A DNA stretch of 24,357 nucleotides, from IMG/VR virus record IMGVR_UViG_3300027796_000251, positions 1 through 24,357 of that record; one strand, 5' to 3'. Shown one piece after another: positions 7,877 through 14,758 of the stretch. Numbering within the stretch: the stretch's first letter is position 1; every line of letters begins with the position of its first letter. The stretch comes from a virus. Both the position numbers and the translations under genes were made by a program. Under the pieces are notes generated by a model that did not search any database, was not told the DNA's origin, and saw only the letters and a program-made list of their open reading frames with translations.

Positions 7877-8149
7877 ATGGATGAGAGATTTGAAAAGGCC
7901 ATGGAGGAATTTATAACCGGCAGAATTAATGACTGGGGATATGCTTCCTCCAAAGAGGTCTCCGAAGCGGCGGAACAGGCGGAGCGGCAGGAGAAAAAGC
8001 TGATGGATAGCTTATCAGAGGAACAGCAAAGGCTGTGGAATGCTTATGAATCCGCACGCAGCGTGCTGTTAGGTGAGGAAACCCGTTTCTACTACCGGGC
8101 AGGCTTCGGCGACGCACTGCGGTTTTTATGCCGGATGCGGGAAAAGTAA
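7877..8149 (+). CDS. Hypothetical small helical protein
   Basis: A 90-aa, highly charged protein with a good ribosome binding site (GGGAGGG about 10 nt before ATG 7877). It starts MDERFEKAMEEFITGRINDW and ends 'FYYRAGFGDALRFLCRMREK'. The predicted structure is almost entirely helical with a coiled-coil-like middle (EAAEQAERQEKKLMDSLSEE). Similar short proteins opening with 'MDERFE.A..EFI..RI' occur in clostridial mobile elements, but I know no function for them. The 149-nt gap upstream, between 7728 and 7876, is AT-rich and contains no clear promoter I can defend. It ends just before a strong hairpin shared with the convergent repressor gene. Confidence 0.65.
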   Translation: MDERFEKAMEEFITGRINDWGYASSKEVSEAAEQAERQEKKLMDSLSEEQQRLWNAYESARSVLLGEETRFYYRAGFGDALRFLCRMREK

Positions 8150-8154
8150 CATCA

Positions 8155-8210
8155 GGGAAAAAGAAAACGACAGACGGAAAGTGCTCCGATATGGGGCGCT
8201 TTCCGTCTGT
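8155..8210 (-). terminator. Rho-independent terminator of the minus-strand repressor gene (possibly bidirectional)
   Basis: ACAGACGGAAAGTGCTCC (8170-8187) pairs along its whole length with GGGGCGCTTTCCGTCTGT (8193-8210), with only two G-U pairs, around a 5-nt loop. On the minus strand the stem is followed by TCGTTTTCTTTTT (8167-8157), a convincing U tract. On the plus strand the bases after the stem are not T-rich, so termination of the 7877 gene there would be weaker. Confidence 0.75.
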
Positions 8211-8229
8211 TGCGAGATAATGAATGCGT

Positions 8230-8433
8230 TTAAGCTTTTTTGGATGGCTTGACATTCACATCAGGGTCGATTTCTCCTTCGATACTGCCGTGCTCGTTTT
8301 CGAATGCCTTAATATCCTCCCGAATCAGAACAAGGATATGACTGTTTACAGAACGTCCTTCATAATCGGCGACATACCCGATTTTTCGAAGCATTTCCTC
8401 TTCGATGCGGATAGACACACTTTTGGTAGCCAT
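8230..8433 (-). CDS. Ribbon-helix-helix (Arc/CopG-like) DNA-binding protein
   Basis: A 67-aa protein on the minus strand. I place the start at the ATG whose first base is 8433, 9 nt after GGAGG on that strand; an in-frame GTG three codons upstream lies in the ribosome binding site. The opening MATKSVSIRIEEEMLRKIGY is a short beta strand (SVSIRI) followed by 'EEEMLRKIGYVADYEGRSVN' and 'SHILVLIREDIKAFEN', the strand-helix-helix order of the Arc/CopG family. Such proteins act as dimers that insert the paired strands into the major groove, usually as repressors of their own divergent promoters. The AT-rich intergenic region upstream carries suitable half sites. The C-terminal acidic then basic tail (DPDVNVKPSKKA) is outside the fold. 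Confidence 0.8.
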   Translation of the reverse strand: MATKSVSIRIEEEMLRKIGYVADYEGRSVNSHILVLIREDIKAFENEHGSIEGEIDPDVNVKPSKKA

Positions 8434-8463
8434 AAATATCACCCTCCGAAAATATATTATGTA

Positions 8464-8519
8464 TTTATTTTATATCTATTATATGATATAATGTTAAATA
8501 TAGATATATTATATATCTA
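8464..8519. promoter_or_regulatory. Divergent promoter region with repeated operator half sites
   Basis: Three copies of an 8-bp half site occur: TATATCTA (8471-8478), TAGATATA (8501-8508) and TATATCTA (8512-8519). The last two form a near-perfect 19-bp palindrome. On the plus strand an extended -10 (TG-A-TATAAT, 8484-8492) lies between them with a weak -35 around 8464-8469. On the minus strand TATAAT (8483-8478) could serve the repressor gene. A dimeric ribbon-helix-helix protein from the adjacent gene is the obvious candidate to bind here and repress both directions; that is inference. Confidence 0.55.
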
Positions 8520-8544
8520 AAATATATTTTTTGGAGGAATGGCA

Positions 8545-8628
8545 ATGAAAGTCGTAATAATTTTCCTGACAGGCAGGACAGTTAAAAGCGCCGGTGTGGG
8601 CAGCATGAGAGGCGGAGTATGTATATGA
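8545..8628 (+). CDS. 27-aa small ORF, translationally coupled
   Basis: ATG 8545 is preceded by a perfect GGAGG (8533-8537) at 7-nt spacing. The peptide starts MKVVIIFLTGRTVKSAGVGS and ends MRGGVCI before TGA 8626-8628. Its stop overlaps the start of the following gene as ATGA (8625-8628). The hydrophobic first ten residues could be membrane-inserting. I do not recognise it. It may be a leader peptide that couples translation of the next gene, or a small functional protein; the strong ribosome binding site and coupling argue that it is translated. Confidence 0.5.
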   Translation: MKVVIIFLTGRTVKSAGVGSMRGGVCI

Positions 8629-8945
8629 ATGAACAATCCGCTTTTTTCGTAAAACATCCCAAAACAATTGAAAGCCTGCGCCGGCCGCATTTCAGTGAGC
8701 AGCGCAGGCTATTTACAGTGGAGAAAAAAGTTCGTCTTACAAAAATCGGCTACAACAATTTTATCAATGATATGTGCGTTCAAAGGCAGTTCCTTGAACC
8801 GCACTCTTGCCTATGCGGGATTGATGAAAACGGAATCTGGCATTGTATATTGGTTATGCAGAAAGGGAGGACAGACGGTATTCTTGTCATGAGCGGCGGA
8901 AGCGGAATTCCTGAATGGGCCGCATATCTGCCGAATTGCGGGTGA
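8625..8945 (+). CDS. DUF6329-like protein of mobile elements
   Basis: A 106-aa protein. The start is the ATG at 8625, 7 nt after GGCGGAG (8611-8617); an ATG two codons upstream (8619) abuts that SD. The core 'KKVRLTKIGYNNFINDMCVQ' and 'RQFLEPHSCLCGIDENGIWH' followed by 'CILVMQKGRTDGILVMSGG' is a well-conserved block in proteins annotated as DUF6329 in clostridial prophages and integrative elements, next to large serine recombinases. Two cysteines and a His (C-L-C-G, WHC) suggest possible metal binding, though no biochemical function is known to me. It lies in the same unit as the 27-aa ORF, downstream of the ribbon-helix-helix operator, and 127 nt before the recombinase start. Confidence 0.65.
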   Translation: MNEQSAFFVKHPKTIESLRRPHFSEQRRLFTVEKKVRLTKIGYNNFINDMCVQRQFLEPHSCLCGIDENGIWHCILVMQKGRTDGILVMSGGSGIPEWAAYLPNCG

Positions 8946-8970
8946 TATCCGCGATAAAATGGTTGTCAGA

Positions 8971-9049
8971 TTGATACAATTCTTTCCGCAGGACACGCCG
9001 TATAAACGGCACAATGCACATTGAATGTATCAATATAGTATGCTAATAT
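8971..9049 (+). promoter_or_regulatory. Recombinase operon promoter overlapped by dyad-symmetric sequence
   Basis: TTGAAT (9021-9026), a 17-nt spacer ending in TGC, and TAATAT (9044-9049) form an extended -10 promoter whose transcript would start about 16 nt before the recombinase ATG. TTGATACAATTC (8971-8982) is inverted as GAATGTATCAA (9023-9033), and an inner hairpin GCCGT-ATAA-ACGGC (8997-9010) lies almost exactly at the centre. The right arm covers the -35 and spacer, so a protein bound there should control the promoter. Confidence 0.55.
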
Positions 9050-9072
9050 GGTGATTGAAGGGAAGTGGTTTT

Positions 9073-10269
9073 ATGGAACGGATTATAAGGAAAATGCCGC
9101 CGTCAGCGCCGGTAATACCAAAGAAACTGCGGGTGGCAGCCTATGCCAGAGTGTCGACAGGGAAAGAGGCGATGGTGCATTCCCTGTCAGCGCAGGTCAG
9201 CTATTACAGCGAAATGATACAGAACCGTCCCGGATGGCTGTATTGCGGTGTGTATGCTGATTATGCGGTTACGGGAACAAAACAGGAACGGCCGGAGTTT
9301 CAGCGGATGCTTGCGGATTGCAGATCCGGAAAAATAGATATGATACTCACAAAATCTATCTCACGCTTTGCGCGGAACAGTGTTGATCTGCTTGAAACTG
9401 TCCGGGAACTGAAAAACCTTGGCATTGACTGTTATTTTGAAAAAGAAAATATTAATAGTATAAGCGGGGATGGGGAGTTGATGCTCTCCATCCTCGCTTC
9501 ATTTGCGCAGGAGGAAAGCCTGTCGGTCAGTGAGAACTGCACCTGGCGGATACGGAATAAATATAAAGATGGGATTCCCAATACCTTCACCATTCTGGGG
9601 TATGATGTGAAAAAAGGCGCTTTAACAGTTAACCCCGAAGAAGCGAAAATTGTTAAAATGATATTTGCGGATTATCTAAGCGGGATGGGAAAAACGGCAA
9701 TTGTCAAAAAGCTCCACGAATCGGGGGTAAGGCCGAAACTGAACGGGGAGTGGGATAGCCGGAAAATCCATGACATCCTATGTAACGAGAAGTACGCGGG
9801 AGATCTGTTGATGCAGAAAGGATATATAAGCGACCACCTTACTAAGAAAAACAGGAAAAACAACGGCGAGCTGCCGCAATATCTGGTGAAAGACAACCAT
9901 GAACCGATTATTGACAGAGGAGCCTTTGAAAAGGCACAAAAAGAAATGGCCAGGCGTGCCGGACAGTATCATCCAAGGTCAGACATTACAGCAAAGTATC
10001 CATTTACAGGAAAAATTGTGTGCGGCATATGCGGTAAACACTACAGGCGGAAAATCAATAATTCCGGTACGAAATATGAAAGGGTAATATGGGTATGCTC
10101 AACCTACAACACGTTGGGGAAAAGCTACTGCGCGTCAAAGCAGATTCCTGAAAGTATCCTGCAAAGCCTGACGGAGGGGTTAAAGGTGTACAGAATAGTT
10201 GCATATCCAGATAAAACGTTGAAAATGATTTTAGAGGATAATACTGAATTAATGAGGGAGTGGGAGTAA
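9073..10269 (+). CDS. Large serine recombinase, short form
   Basis: A 398-aa protein; ATG 9073 follows AAGGGA at 9057-9062. Residues 20-29 (RVAAYARVST) contain the nucleophile S28 of the resolvase catalytic domain. 'LTKSISRFARNSVDLLETV' carries the catalytic arginine, and 'ILASFAQEESLSVSENCTW' is the long helix E region. The recombinase domain follows (GYDVKKGALTVNPEEAKIVK), then a zinc ribbon from C317 (CGICGKHYRR ... VCSTYNTLGKSYC). The protein stops soon after, lacking the roughly 130-residue coiled-coil tail of the next gene. Large serine recombinases integrate and excise phage or element DNA through att sites. Because only 2 nt separate it from the second recombinase, the two probably work together. 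Absence of the coiled coil, which controls directionality in phiC31-type enzymes, is notable. Confidence 0.93.
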   Translation: MERIIRKMPPSAPVIPKKLRVAAYARVSTGKEAMVHSLSAQVSYYSEMIQNRPGWLYCGVYADYAVTGTKQERPEFQRMLADCRSGKIDMILTKSISRFARNSVDLLETVRELKNLGIDCYFEKENINSISGDGELMLSILASFAQEESLSVSENCTWRIRNKYKDGIPNTFTILGYDVKKGALTVNPEEAKIVKMIFADYLSGMGKTAIVKKLHESGVRPKLNGEWDSRKIHDILCNEKYAGDLLMQKGYISDHLTKKNRKNNGELPQYLVKDNHEPIIDRGAFEKAQKEMARRAGQYHPRSDITAKYPFTGKIVCGICGKHYRRKINNSGTKYERVIWVCSTYNTLGKSYCASKQIPESILQSLTEGLKVYRIVAYPDKTLKMILEDNTELMREWE

Positions 10270-10271
10270 GC

Positions 10272-11858
10272 ATGAACAGACAGGTTACAGTGATTCCGGC
10301 CGTTATGCCGCGGTTCTTAAACAAAAAAACATTGATCCTGAAAAAACGCGTAGCGGCGTATGCCAGAGTTTCAACCGATTTTGAGGAACAGCTGTCCAGC
10401 TATGAGGCACAGGTGGATTATTACACAAGGCATATCCAGTCCAATGAAAACTGGCAGTTTGTGCAGGTATACACCGATGAGGGAATAAGCGCGACGAGTA
10501 CCAAGCGGCGTGACGGGTTTAACAAAATGATAGCCGACGCCATGGACGGGGAAATCGACCTTATTATTACAAAGTCGGTCAGCCGTTTCGCTCGTAATAC
10601 TGTTGATACGTTGACCACTGTGCGTAAGCTGAAGGACAAAGGGGTGGAGGTATATTTTGAGAAGGAGTCAATATTTACTCTTGACAGCAAGGGCGAACTG
10701 CTGATTACCATCATGTCCAGCCTTGCGCAGGAGGAAAGCAGGTCAATTTCAGAGAATGTCACGTGGGGAATGAGGAAGCGGTTCGCGGACGGAAAGGTCA
10801 GCCTGCCCTATAAACATTTTCTCGGATATAAAAAAGGGGAAAACGGCCTGCCGGAAATTGTGGAGAAGGAAGCGGAAACGGTACGGCTTATATACAGGAT
10901 GTTTCTGGAAAACAAGACCTGTGGGGCAATAGCAAGGTATTTGGTAGACAGGGAAGTACCAACGCCGACAGGAAAGCAAAGCTGGAATCCGGCGACGGTA
11001 CGAAGCGTTTTGAAAAATGAGAAGTATATGGGCTCAGCAATACTGCAGAAAACCTATACCATAGATTTTCTGACCAAAAAGAAAAAAGTGAATGAGGGTG
11101 AAATCCAGCAGTTTTATGTAGAAAATTCTCATCCGGCAATTGTGTCCTCTGAGGTATTCGACATGGTGCAGTATGAGTTTCAGAAGCGGAAATCTGCCAA
11201 AGGTTATATGACGGGACACAGTCCGTTTTCGGGCAGAATCGTCTGCGGACAGTGCGGGGGATTTTACGGCAGCAAGGTCTGGCATTCCAACAGCAAATAT
11301 CGACGGGTGATCTGGCAGTGTAACCACAAATTTACGAATCAGGAGAAATGCAGAACCTCGCACCTTTATGAAGAGGACATTAAAAAGGCTTTCGTGAACG
11401 CAGTAAACCGGATGATAGTGAACAAAAAAGATATACTGCGGGAATACGATGGAATCGTTGACAGACTGACGGATACGTCACCACTTGACAGGGAGGACGA
11501 TAAACTGCGGGAGGAACTGGAAACGGTCACAGCACTTCTACGCGGCTGTGTGGATGAAAATGCGCGTTCGGCACTGAATCAAACTGAATATACCCAAAAA
11601 TATTCGGAGCTGAAAGACCGGTTTGACAGGATTCATACGGATATCGCCGCCGTCAGTAGTAAGAGGATGGAGTATGCCGCAAAGCGGCAGGCTATCACAG
11701 AATTTATACAGTCGCTGCAGAAGCAGGAGGGACTGATTACTGAATTTGACGAGGAACTCTGGAACACTGCGGTGGAAAAAGCGGTAGTGGATATGTCCAA
11801 TGGAATAACATTTGTCTTTAAGGACGGCAGTGAGATATGCGGTGAAAAGATAGTATAA
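10272..11858 (+). CDS. Large serine recombinase, full-length
   Basis: A 528-aa protein; ATG 10272 with GGGAG (10262-10266) in the end of the first recombinase gene. The catalytic domain has S34 in VAAYARVSTD and 'ITKSVSRFARNTVDTLTTV'. The recombinase domain includes 'GYKKGENGLPEIVEKEAETV' and 'NPATVRSVLKNEKYMGSAIL'. The zinc ribbon begins at C325 (CGQCGGFYGSKVWH ... WQCNHKF ... C). Residues about 395-490 are highly charged and helical (REDDKLREELETVTALLRGC and following), the coiled-coil element that mediates synapsis in this family. The pair resembles the multi-recombinase cassettes found in Firmicutes prophages and integrative elements. It is the likeliest integrase of the neighbouring prophage. 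Confidence 0.95.
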   Translation: MNRQVTVIPAVMPRFLNKKTLILKKRVAAYARVSTDFEEQLSSYEAQVDYYTRHIQSNENWQFVQVYTDEGISATSTKRRDGFNKMIADAMDGEIDLIITKSVSRFARNTVDTLTTVRKLKDKGVEVYFEKESIFTLDSKGELLITIMSSLAQEESRSISENVTWGMRKRFADGKVSLPYKHFLGYKKGENGLPEIVEKEAETVRLIYRMFLENKTCGAIARYLVDREVPTPTGKQSWNPATVRSVLKNEKYMGSAILQKTYTIDFLTKKKKVNEGEIQQFYVENSHPAIVSSEVFDMVQYEFQKRKSAKGYMTGHSPFSGRIVCGQCGGFYGSKVWHSNSKYRRVIWQCNHKFTNQEKCRTSHLYEEDIKKAFVNAVNRMIVNKKDILREYDGIVDRLTDTSPLDREDDKLREELETVTALLRGCVDENARSALNQTEYTQKYSELKDRFDRIHTDIAAVSSKRMEYAAKRQAITEFIQSLQKQEGLITEFDEELWNTAVEKAVVDMSNGITFVFKDGSEICGEKIV

Positions 11859-11878
11859 AACTAGAGAATTGAATAGGC

Positions 11879-11908
11879 AGGGAGATATCATACGGTGTCT
11901 CCCTTTTT
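11879..11908 (+). terminator. Rho-independent terminator of the recombinase operon
   Basis: AGGGAGATAT (11879-11888) pairs with GTGTCTCCCT (11895-11904), with two G-U pairs, around a 6-nt loop. The stem is followed by TTTT to 11908. It begins 20 nt after the second recombinase stop codon. Confidence 0.85.
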
Positions 11909-11947
11909 GGTATAAAAAATAATAATATATTGATGGGAGCGGTGGAT

Positions 11948-12865
11948 ATGGCGGTATTCAGAGTAGAAAAAGTGGCGGATTATACGGTGATGTCGAACCA
12001 TCACCTGAAAAATATACGTTTGTCTCTTAGGGCGAAGGGACTCCTATCACTTATGCTGTCACTTCCTGAGAATTGGGATTATACCCTCAAAGGGCTGGCT
12101 CGTATCAGCCTTGAAAGCGTGGACGCTATCCGGAAAGCGCTGCAGGAGCTGGAGACGGAAGGGTATGTTGTCAGGAGCAGAATTAGGAATGCGAAGGGCC
12201 AGCTGACGGATGCGGAATATGTGATTTATGAAAAGCCTGTACATAATACGCCCGAGCCGGATGAAACGACAGAGAAACAGCCTATACAGGAAAAGCCTAT
12301 GCAGGCGGAACCTGTGTTGGAAAAACCTATGTTGGAAAAACCTATGTTGGAAAAACCAATATTGGAGAAGCCTGTGTTGGAAAATCCAACGCAATTAAAT
12401 ATATATAATAATAAAATATATAATAAATTAAATACTAATCTATCAAGTACTAATCTATCAAATCCTATCCCATCCAATCCTGAGGAGTGGAAAGGATCGG
12501 ATGGGATTGCGAAGAGAGAACACTACAGGTCTGTCATTTTAGAGAATATCGGCTATGAGGTTTTATGTGAGCGTGAAAGCAAGGAACGTCTGGATGAAAT
12601 TGCGGAACTGATGCTTGATACAGTCTGTACCGCCAGAAAAACTGTCCGTATTGCCGGAGACGATTATCCTGCCGATGTTGTGCGATCAAGGCTGCTTAAA
12701 ATCACCAGTATGCACATTGAGTATGTTTTTGACGCACTGAAAAGCAGCACTACCCGCGTGAGAAATATCCGGCAGTATCTGCTTGCTGCCTTGTTCAATG
12801 CACCGTCTACCATGGATAATTATTACGCCGCACAGGTCAACCATGATCTTTACGGCACACAATAG
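11948..12865 (+). CDS. Winged-helix replication-initiator-like protein with DUF6017-like C-terminus
   Basis: A 305-aa protein. ATG 11948 is preceded by GGGAGCGGTGG; an earlier TTG/ATG in frame is less well placed. Residues 1-95 form a helix-turn-helix/winged-helix domain (NHHLKNIRLSLRAKGLLSLM, then 'NWDYTLKGLARISLESVDAI' and 'LETEGYVVRSRIRN'), typical of replication initiator or DnaD-like proteins of Firmicutes elements. Residues about 110-155 are Pro/Glu repeats (LEKPM-type, 5-aa period). A Ser/Asn-rich low-complexity linker follows. The C-terminal about 115 residues (VILENIGYEVLCERESKERL ... IRQYLLAALFNAP) resemble DUF6017. The architecture is typical of initiators on integrative elements and plasmids. 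It stands alone here: no ParA or relaxase gene follows, which suggests an element remnant or rearranged end. Confidence 0.8.
   Translation: MAVFRVEKVADYTVMSNHHLKNIRLSLRAKGLLSLMLSLPENWDYTLKGLARISLESVDAIRKALQELETEGYVVRSRIRNAKGQLTDAEYVIYEKPVHNTPEPDETTEKQPIQEKPMQAEPVLEKPMLEKPMLEKPILEKPVLENPTQLNIYNNKIYNKLNTNLSSTNLSNPIPSNPEEWKGSDGIAKREHYRSVILENIGYEVLCERESKERLDEIAELMLDTVCTARKTVRIAGDDYPADVVRSRLLKITSMHIEYVFDALKSSTTRVRNIRQYLLAALFNAPSTMDNYYAAQVNHDLYGTQ
12287..12391 (+). repeat. 15-bp tandem repeat within the initiator-like gene
   Basis: Seven consecutive 15-bp units: two degenerate (CAGGAAAAGCCTATG and CAGGCGGAACCTGTG) and five based on TTGGAAAAACCTATG, of which the first two are identical. They encode pentapeptide units of the form LEKPM/I/V. 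Because 15 is a multiple of three, slippage changes linker length without breaking the frame. Confidence 0.9.
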
Positions 12866-12893
12866 ACATAAACACTAAAATTTGAGAAAAATA

Positions 12894-12922
12894 TTGCAAA
12901 ATGTTGGATATTGTGCTATAAT
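12894..12922 (+). promoter_or_regulatory. Strong extended -10 promoter at the left edge of the defence island
   Basis: TTGCAA (12894-12899), a 17-nt spacer and TATAAT (12917-12922), with TG one base before the -10. This is near consensus for the vegetative sigma factor. It lies about 210 nt before the first start codon downstream (13132), so the transcript would have a leader of about 200 nt, in which I see no confident known riboswitch or open reading frame. Confidence 0.75.
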
Positions 12923-13131
12923 AAAACATAAACAACTTTTCTGTAAAACCTAATCGTCTTTGAAAAAAATGAATAAGTGTGGCTGGAGCCCTGAGATATC
13001 GGTTATGATGCAAAGTAATATAGAGGACAGGCATAGTTAATATTGCTGGGCAGCGTATCGTTCAGTAAAATGTCTGATTAAAGCAATAATGGGATTTTTG
13101 TATAAACAAAATTAAGGGAAAGGAAATATCT

Positions 13132-13380
13132 ATGAACGCTATTGTGAGAAGAGTTAATTATAAACGTGGATTAGTTGTATTTGAAAGTAATAGTTGTGAT
13201 TGTGGTTGGTTTGAAATTTTAGATACAGTAGACATAGAATTAAATGATGAATTATTAGGAAATTTTAATGAGTTGGGTGGAACAACAATAATTAAAAAAA
13301 GTACAGGTGAGAAAATAGAAGTCTTTATAGAAGATTATGGAATGTCATATAAAAAAGCAGTTGAAATGATATATAGATAA
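13132..13380 (+). CDS. Hypothetical small beta-rich protein
   Basis: An 82-aa protein; ATG 13132 follows AAGGGAAAGG. It begins MNAIVRRVNYKRGLVVFESN and is mostly beta strand with a short C-terminal helix (MSYKKAVEMIYR). The layout 'a.V..v...rGl.vf....cd.gwFEi...vdIelnDel.Gn....G.t.i....tgekIeV.ied' suggests a five-strand OB-like barrel, but I know no named family. The coding sequence is visibly richer in A and T than the upstream prophage genes, and it is the first gene behind the strong promoter. It is followed by 112 nt of non-coding sequence before the membrane protein gene, so co-transcription is plausible. Confidence 0.6.
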   Translation: MNAIVRRVNYKRGLVVFESNSCDCGWFEILDTVDIELNDELLGNFNELGGTTIIKKSTGEKIEVFIEDYGMSYKKAVEMIYR

Positions 13381-13492
13381 TTATGAGGCGGTTTGAGGAT
13401 GCTTTGCAATAAAAGTTTATATAGTAGCAATTGTAGGAATTCAAAGAGGGTAAAATTAAATTTCAAATTCTTTATCGAAACGAAGTGAAAAT

Positions 13493-14758
13493 ATGTTTTA
13501 CAAATACATTAAGGAAGCCAAACAGCTTAAGGATAGAATTTCATCATTAGAAAAAGACCTTTCTATAATATCACATACATTTAGTGTGAAAAAGTACGAT
13601 GAAAATTCAAAGTCTTTTATAGATTGCATAGATGAAGATGCCTATGATAATAAAAACACTGAATTAAGTAAAAATGAACTACTATTAGGTATACTTAAGT
13701 TTAAAATATACTTCATGACAAAAAAGCGTGTACAAGAAATAATGAGTAGTTATATCGCTTGCCTTAACAAAAAGATAGACTGGCTGAAAACAGAGAGAAC
13801 AATTAAAACAAAGAGTGGAAAATGGATATTAGATTATAGAAAAATACATGAAATGGAAAGGTATATAAAGTCGGAATCAGATTATTTTCAAAGGATCATT
13901 GATGGAAAGGCAGGGTGGATTGTATCTGTGGGATGTTATATGAAAAAAAACAGAAAAGTGATAATTGGCATTTTATTATTCTTTATTCTCTCACCCATAT
14001 GTGCTGGAATAATAGTATCAATTCCATCTTTTGATTGGTTAATAACGAAAGACAATGACTGGATTGGCTTTTGGGGAAATTACATTGGAGGGATTATCGG
14101 AGCTATCATTGGAGGAGTTGTAGCATATAAAGTGGCAGAATATGGATTTAAGAGTCAAAGAGAATTGGATAGACAAGTAAAAACTACGGAATTAATGATT
14201 AACAATCTTCCAAGATTTATCGCAGTAGTTTTGGGAGTGCAGCAAAAATTACTATTGAGTAGAGAATACATCTTTCATACATACAAAACCTTGAAAGAAG
14301 AATATAAGGCCCAAGATGAAAAAAAGAGAGTTGAATTCGAGTCAATATATGAAGATATTACACGTTCCCAATCGGTAATTGAAAAAAATCGTATAGAAAT
14401 ATATGATTATCTCGAAAAATATCAAGTTGAAAATGAAATAAGCCGCTTCCTTGTTAATAAATATCAAAATTCAATTGTTTCAACATATGATCAGATGCTG
14501 AAGTTATTACGTGAAACAGATAAATTTGAAACTCTTTTTACTATGTGCAATAAAAAAGTGTTATCCGATAACGTACAAATTGACTTTAATGGGTTTGATA
14601 AAGAATTGCATCAACTTGATAATTCTTTCAAAGGAGTAGATTATTCGCTGTATTTAATAATTACATTATTGAGAAATGAAATATCTTCAGAATTGGGGTT
14701 AACAACCCTTGCAGCCGAAGAAAAGGAAGATTATATCAACCAGCGATTTACGAGCTAA
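13493..14758 (+). CDS. Two-TM coiled-coil membrane protein, defence-island type
   Basis: A 421-aa, AT-rich gene. ATG 13493 has only a weak SD (GAAGTGA, 13481-13487). The first about 155 residues are charged and helical with coiled-coil character (YIKEAKQLKDRISSLEKDLS). Two adjacent hydrophobic segments follow: about 163-183 (VIIGILLFFILSPICAGIIV) and about 198-216 (NYIGGIIGAIIGGVVAYKVA), separated by DNDWIGFWGN. The remaining 200 residues are again helical and cytoplasmic in appearance. The 'DWIGFWGNYIGG' box directly before the second membrane segment is a recurring feature of uncharacterised membrane proteins found next to phage-defence genes. No enzymatic motif is visible. Role as a membrane-acting defence component is inferred from context. 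Confidence 0.65.
   Translation: MFYKYIKEAKQLKDRISSLEKDLSIISHTFSVKKYDENSKSFIDCIDEDAYDNKNTELSKNELLLGILKFKIYFMTKKRVQEIMSSYIACLNKKIDWLKTERTIKTKSGKWILDYRKIHEMERYIKSESDYFQRIIDGKAGWIVSVGCYMKKNRKVIIGILLFFILSPICAGIIVSIPSFDWLITKDNDWIGFWGNYIGGIIGAIIGGVVAYKVAEYGFKSQRELDRQVKTTELMINNLPRFIAVVLGVQQKLLLSREYIFHTYKTLKEEYKAQDEKKRVEFESIYEDITRSQSVIEKNRIEIYDYLEKYQVENEISRFLVNKYQNSIVSTYDQMLKLLRETDKFETLFTMCNKKVLSDNVQIDFNGFDKELHQLDNSFKGVDYSLYLIITLLRNEISSELGLTTLAAEEKEDYINQRFTS

Noticed and set aside
8971-9033. Dyad-symmetric region as the attP site of the prophage
   Set aside because: Element-type genes lie on both sides, so an unsplit attP here does not fit an integrated state; overlap with the promoter favours an operator. 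Not fully excluded.
12287-12391. Possible CRISPR array
   Set aside because: Units are 15 bp with no spacers and keep the reading frame; this is a coding tandem repeat.
12226-12477. Minus-strand repetitive ORF with GFSNI/GFSNT units
   Set aside because: It is simply the reverse complement of the 15-bp tandem repeat in the initiator-like gene.
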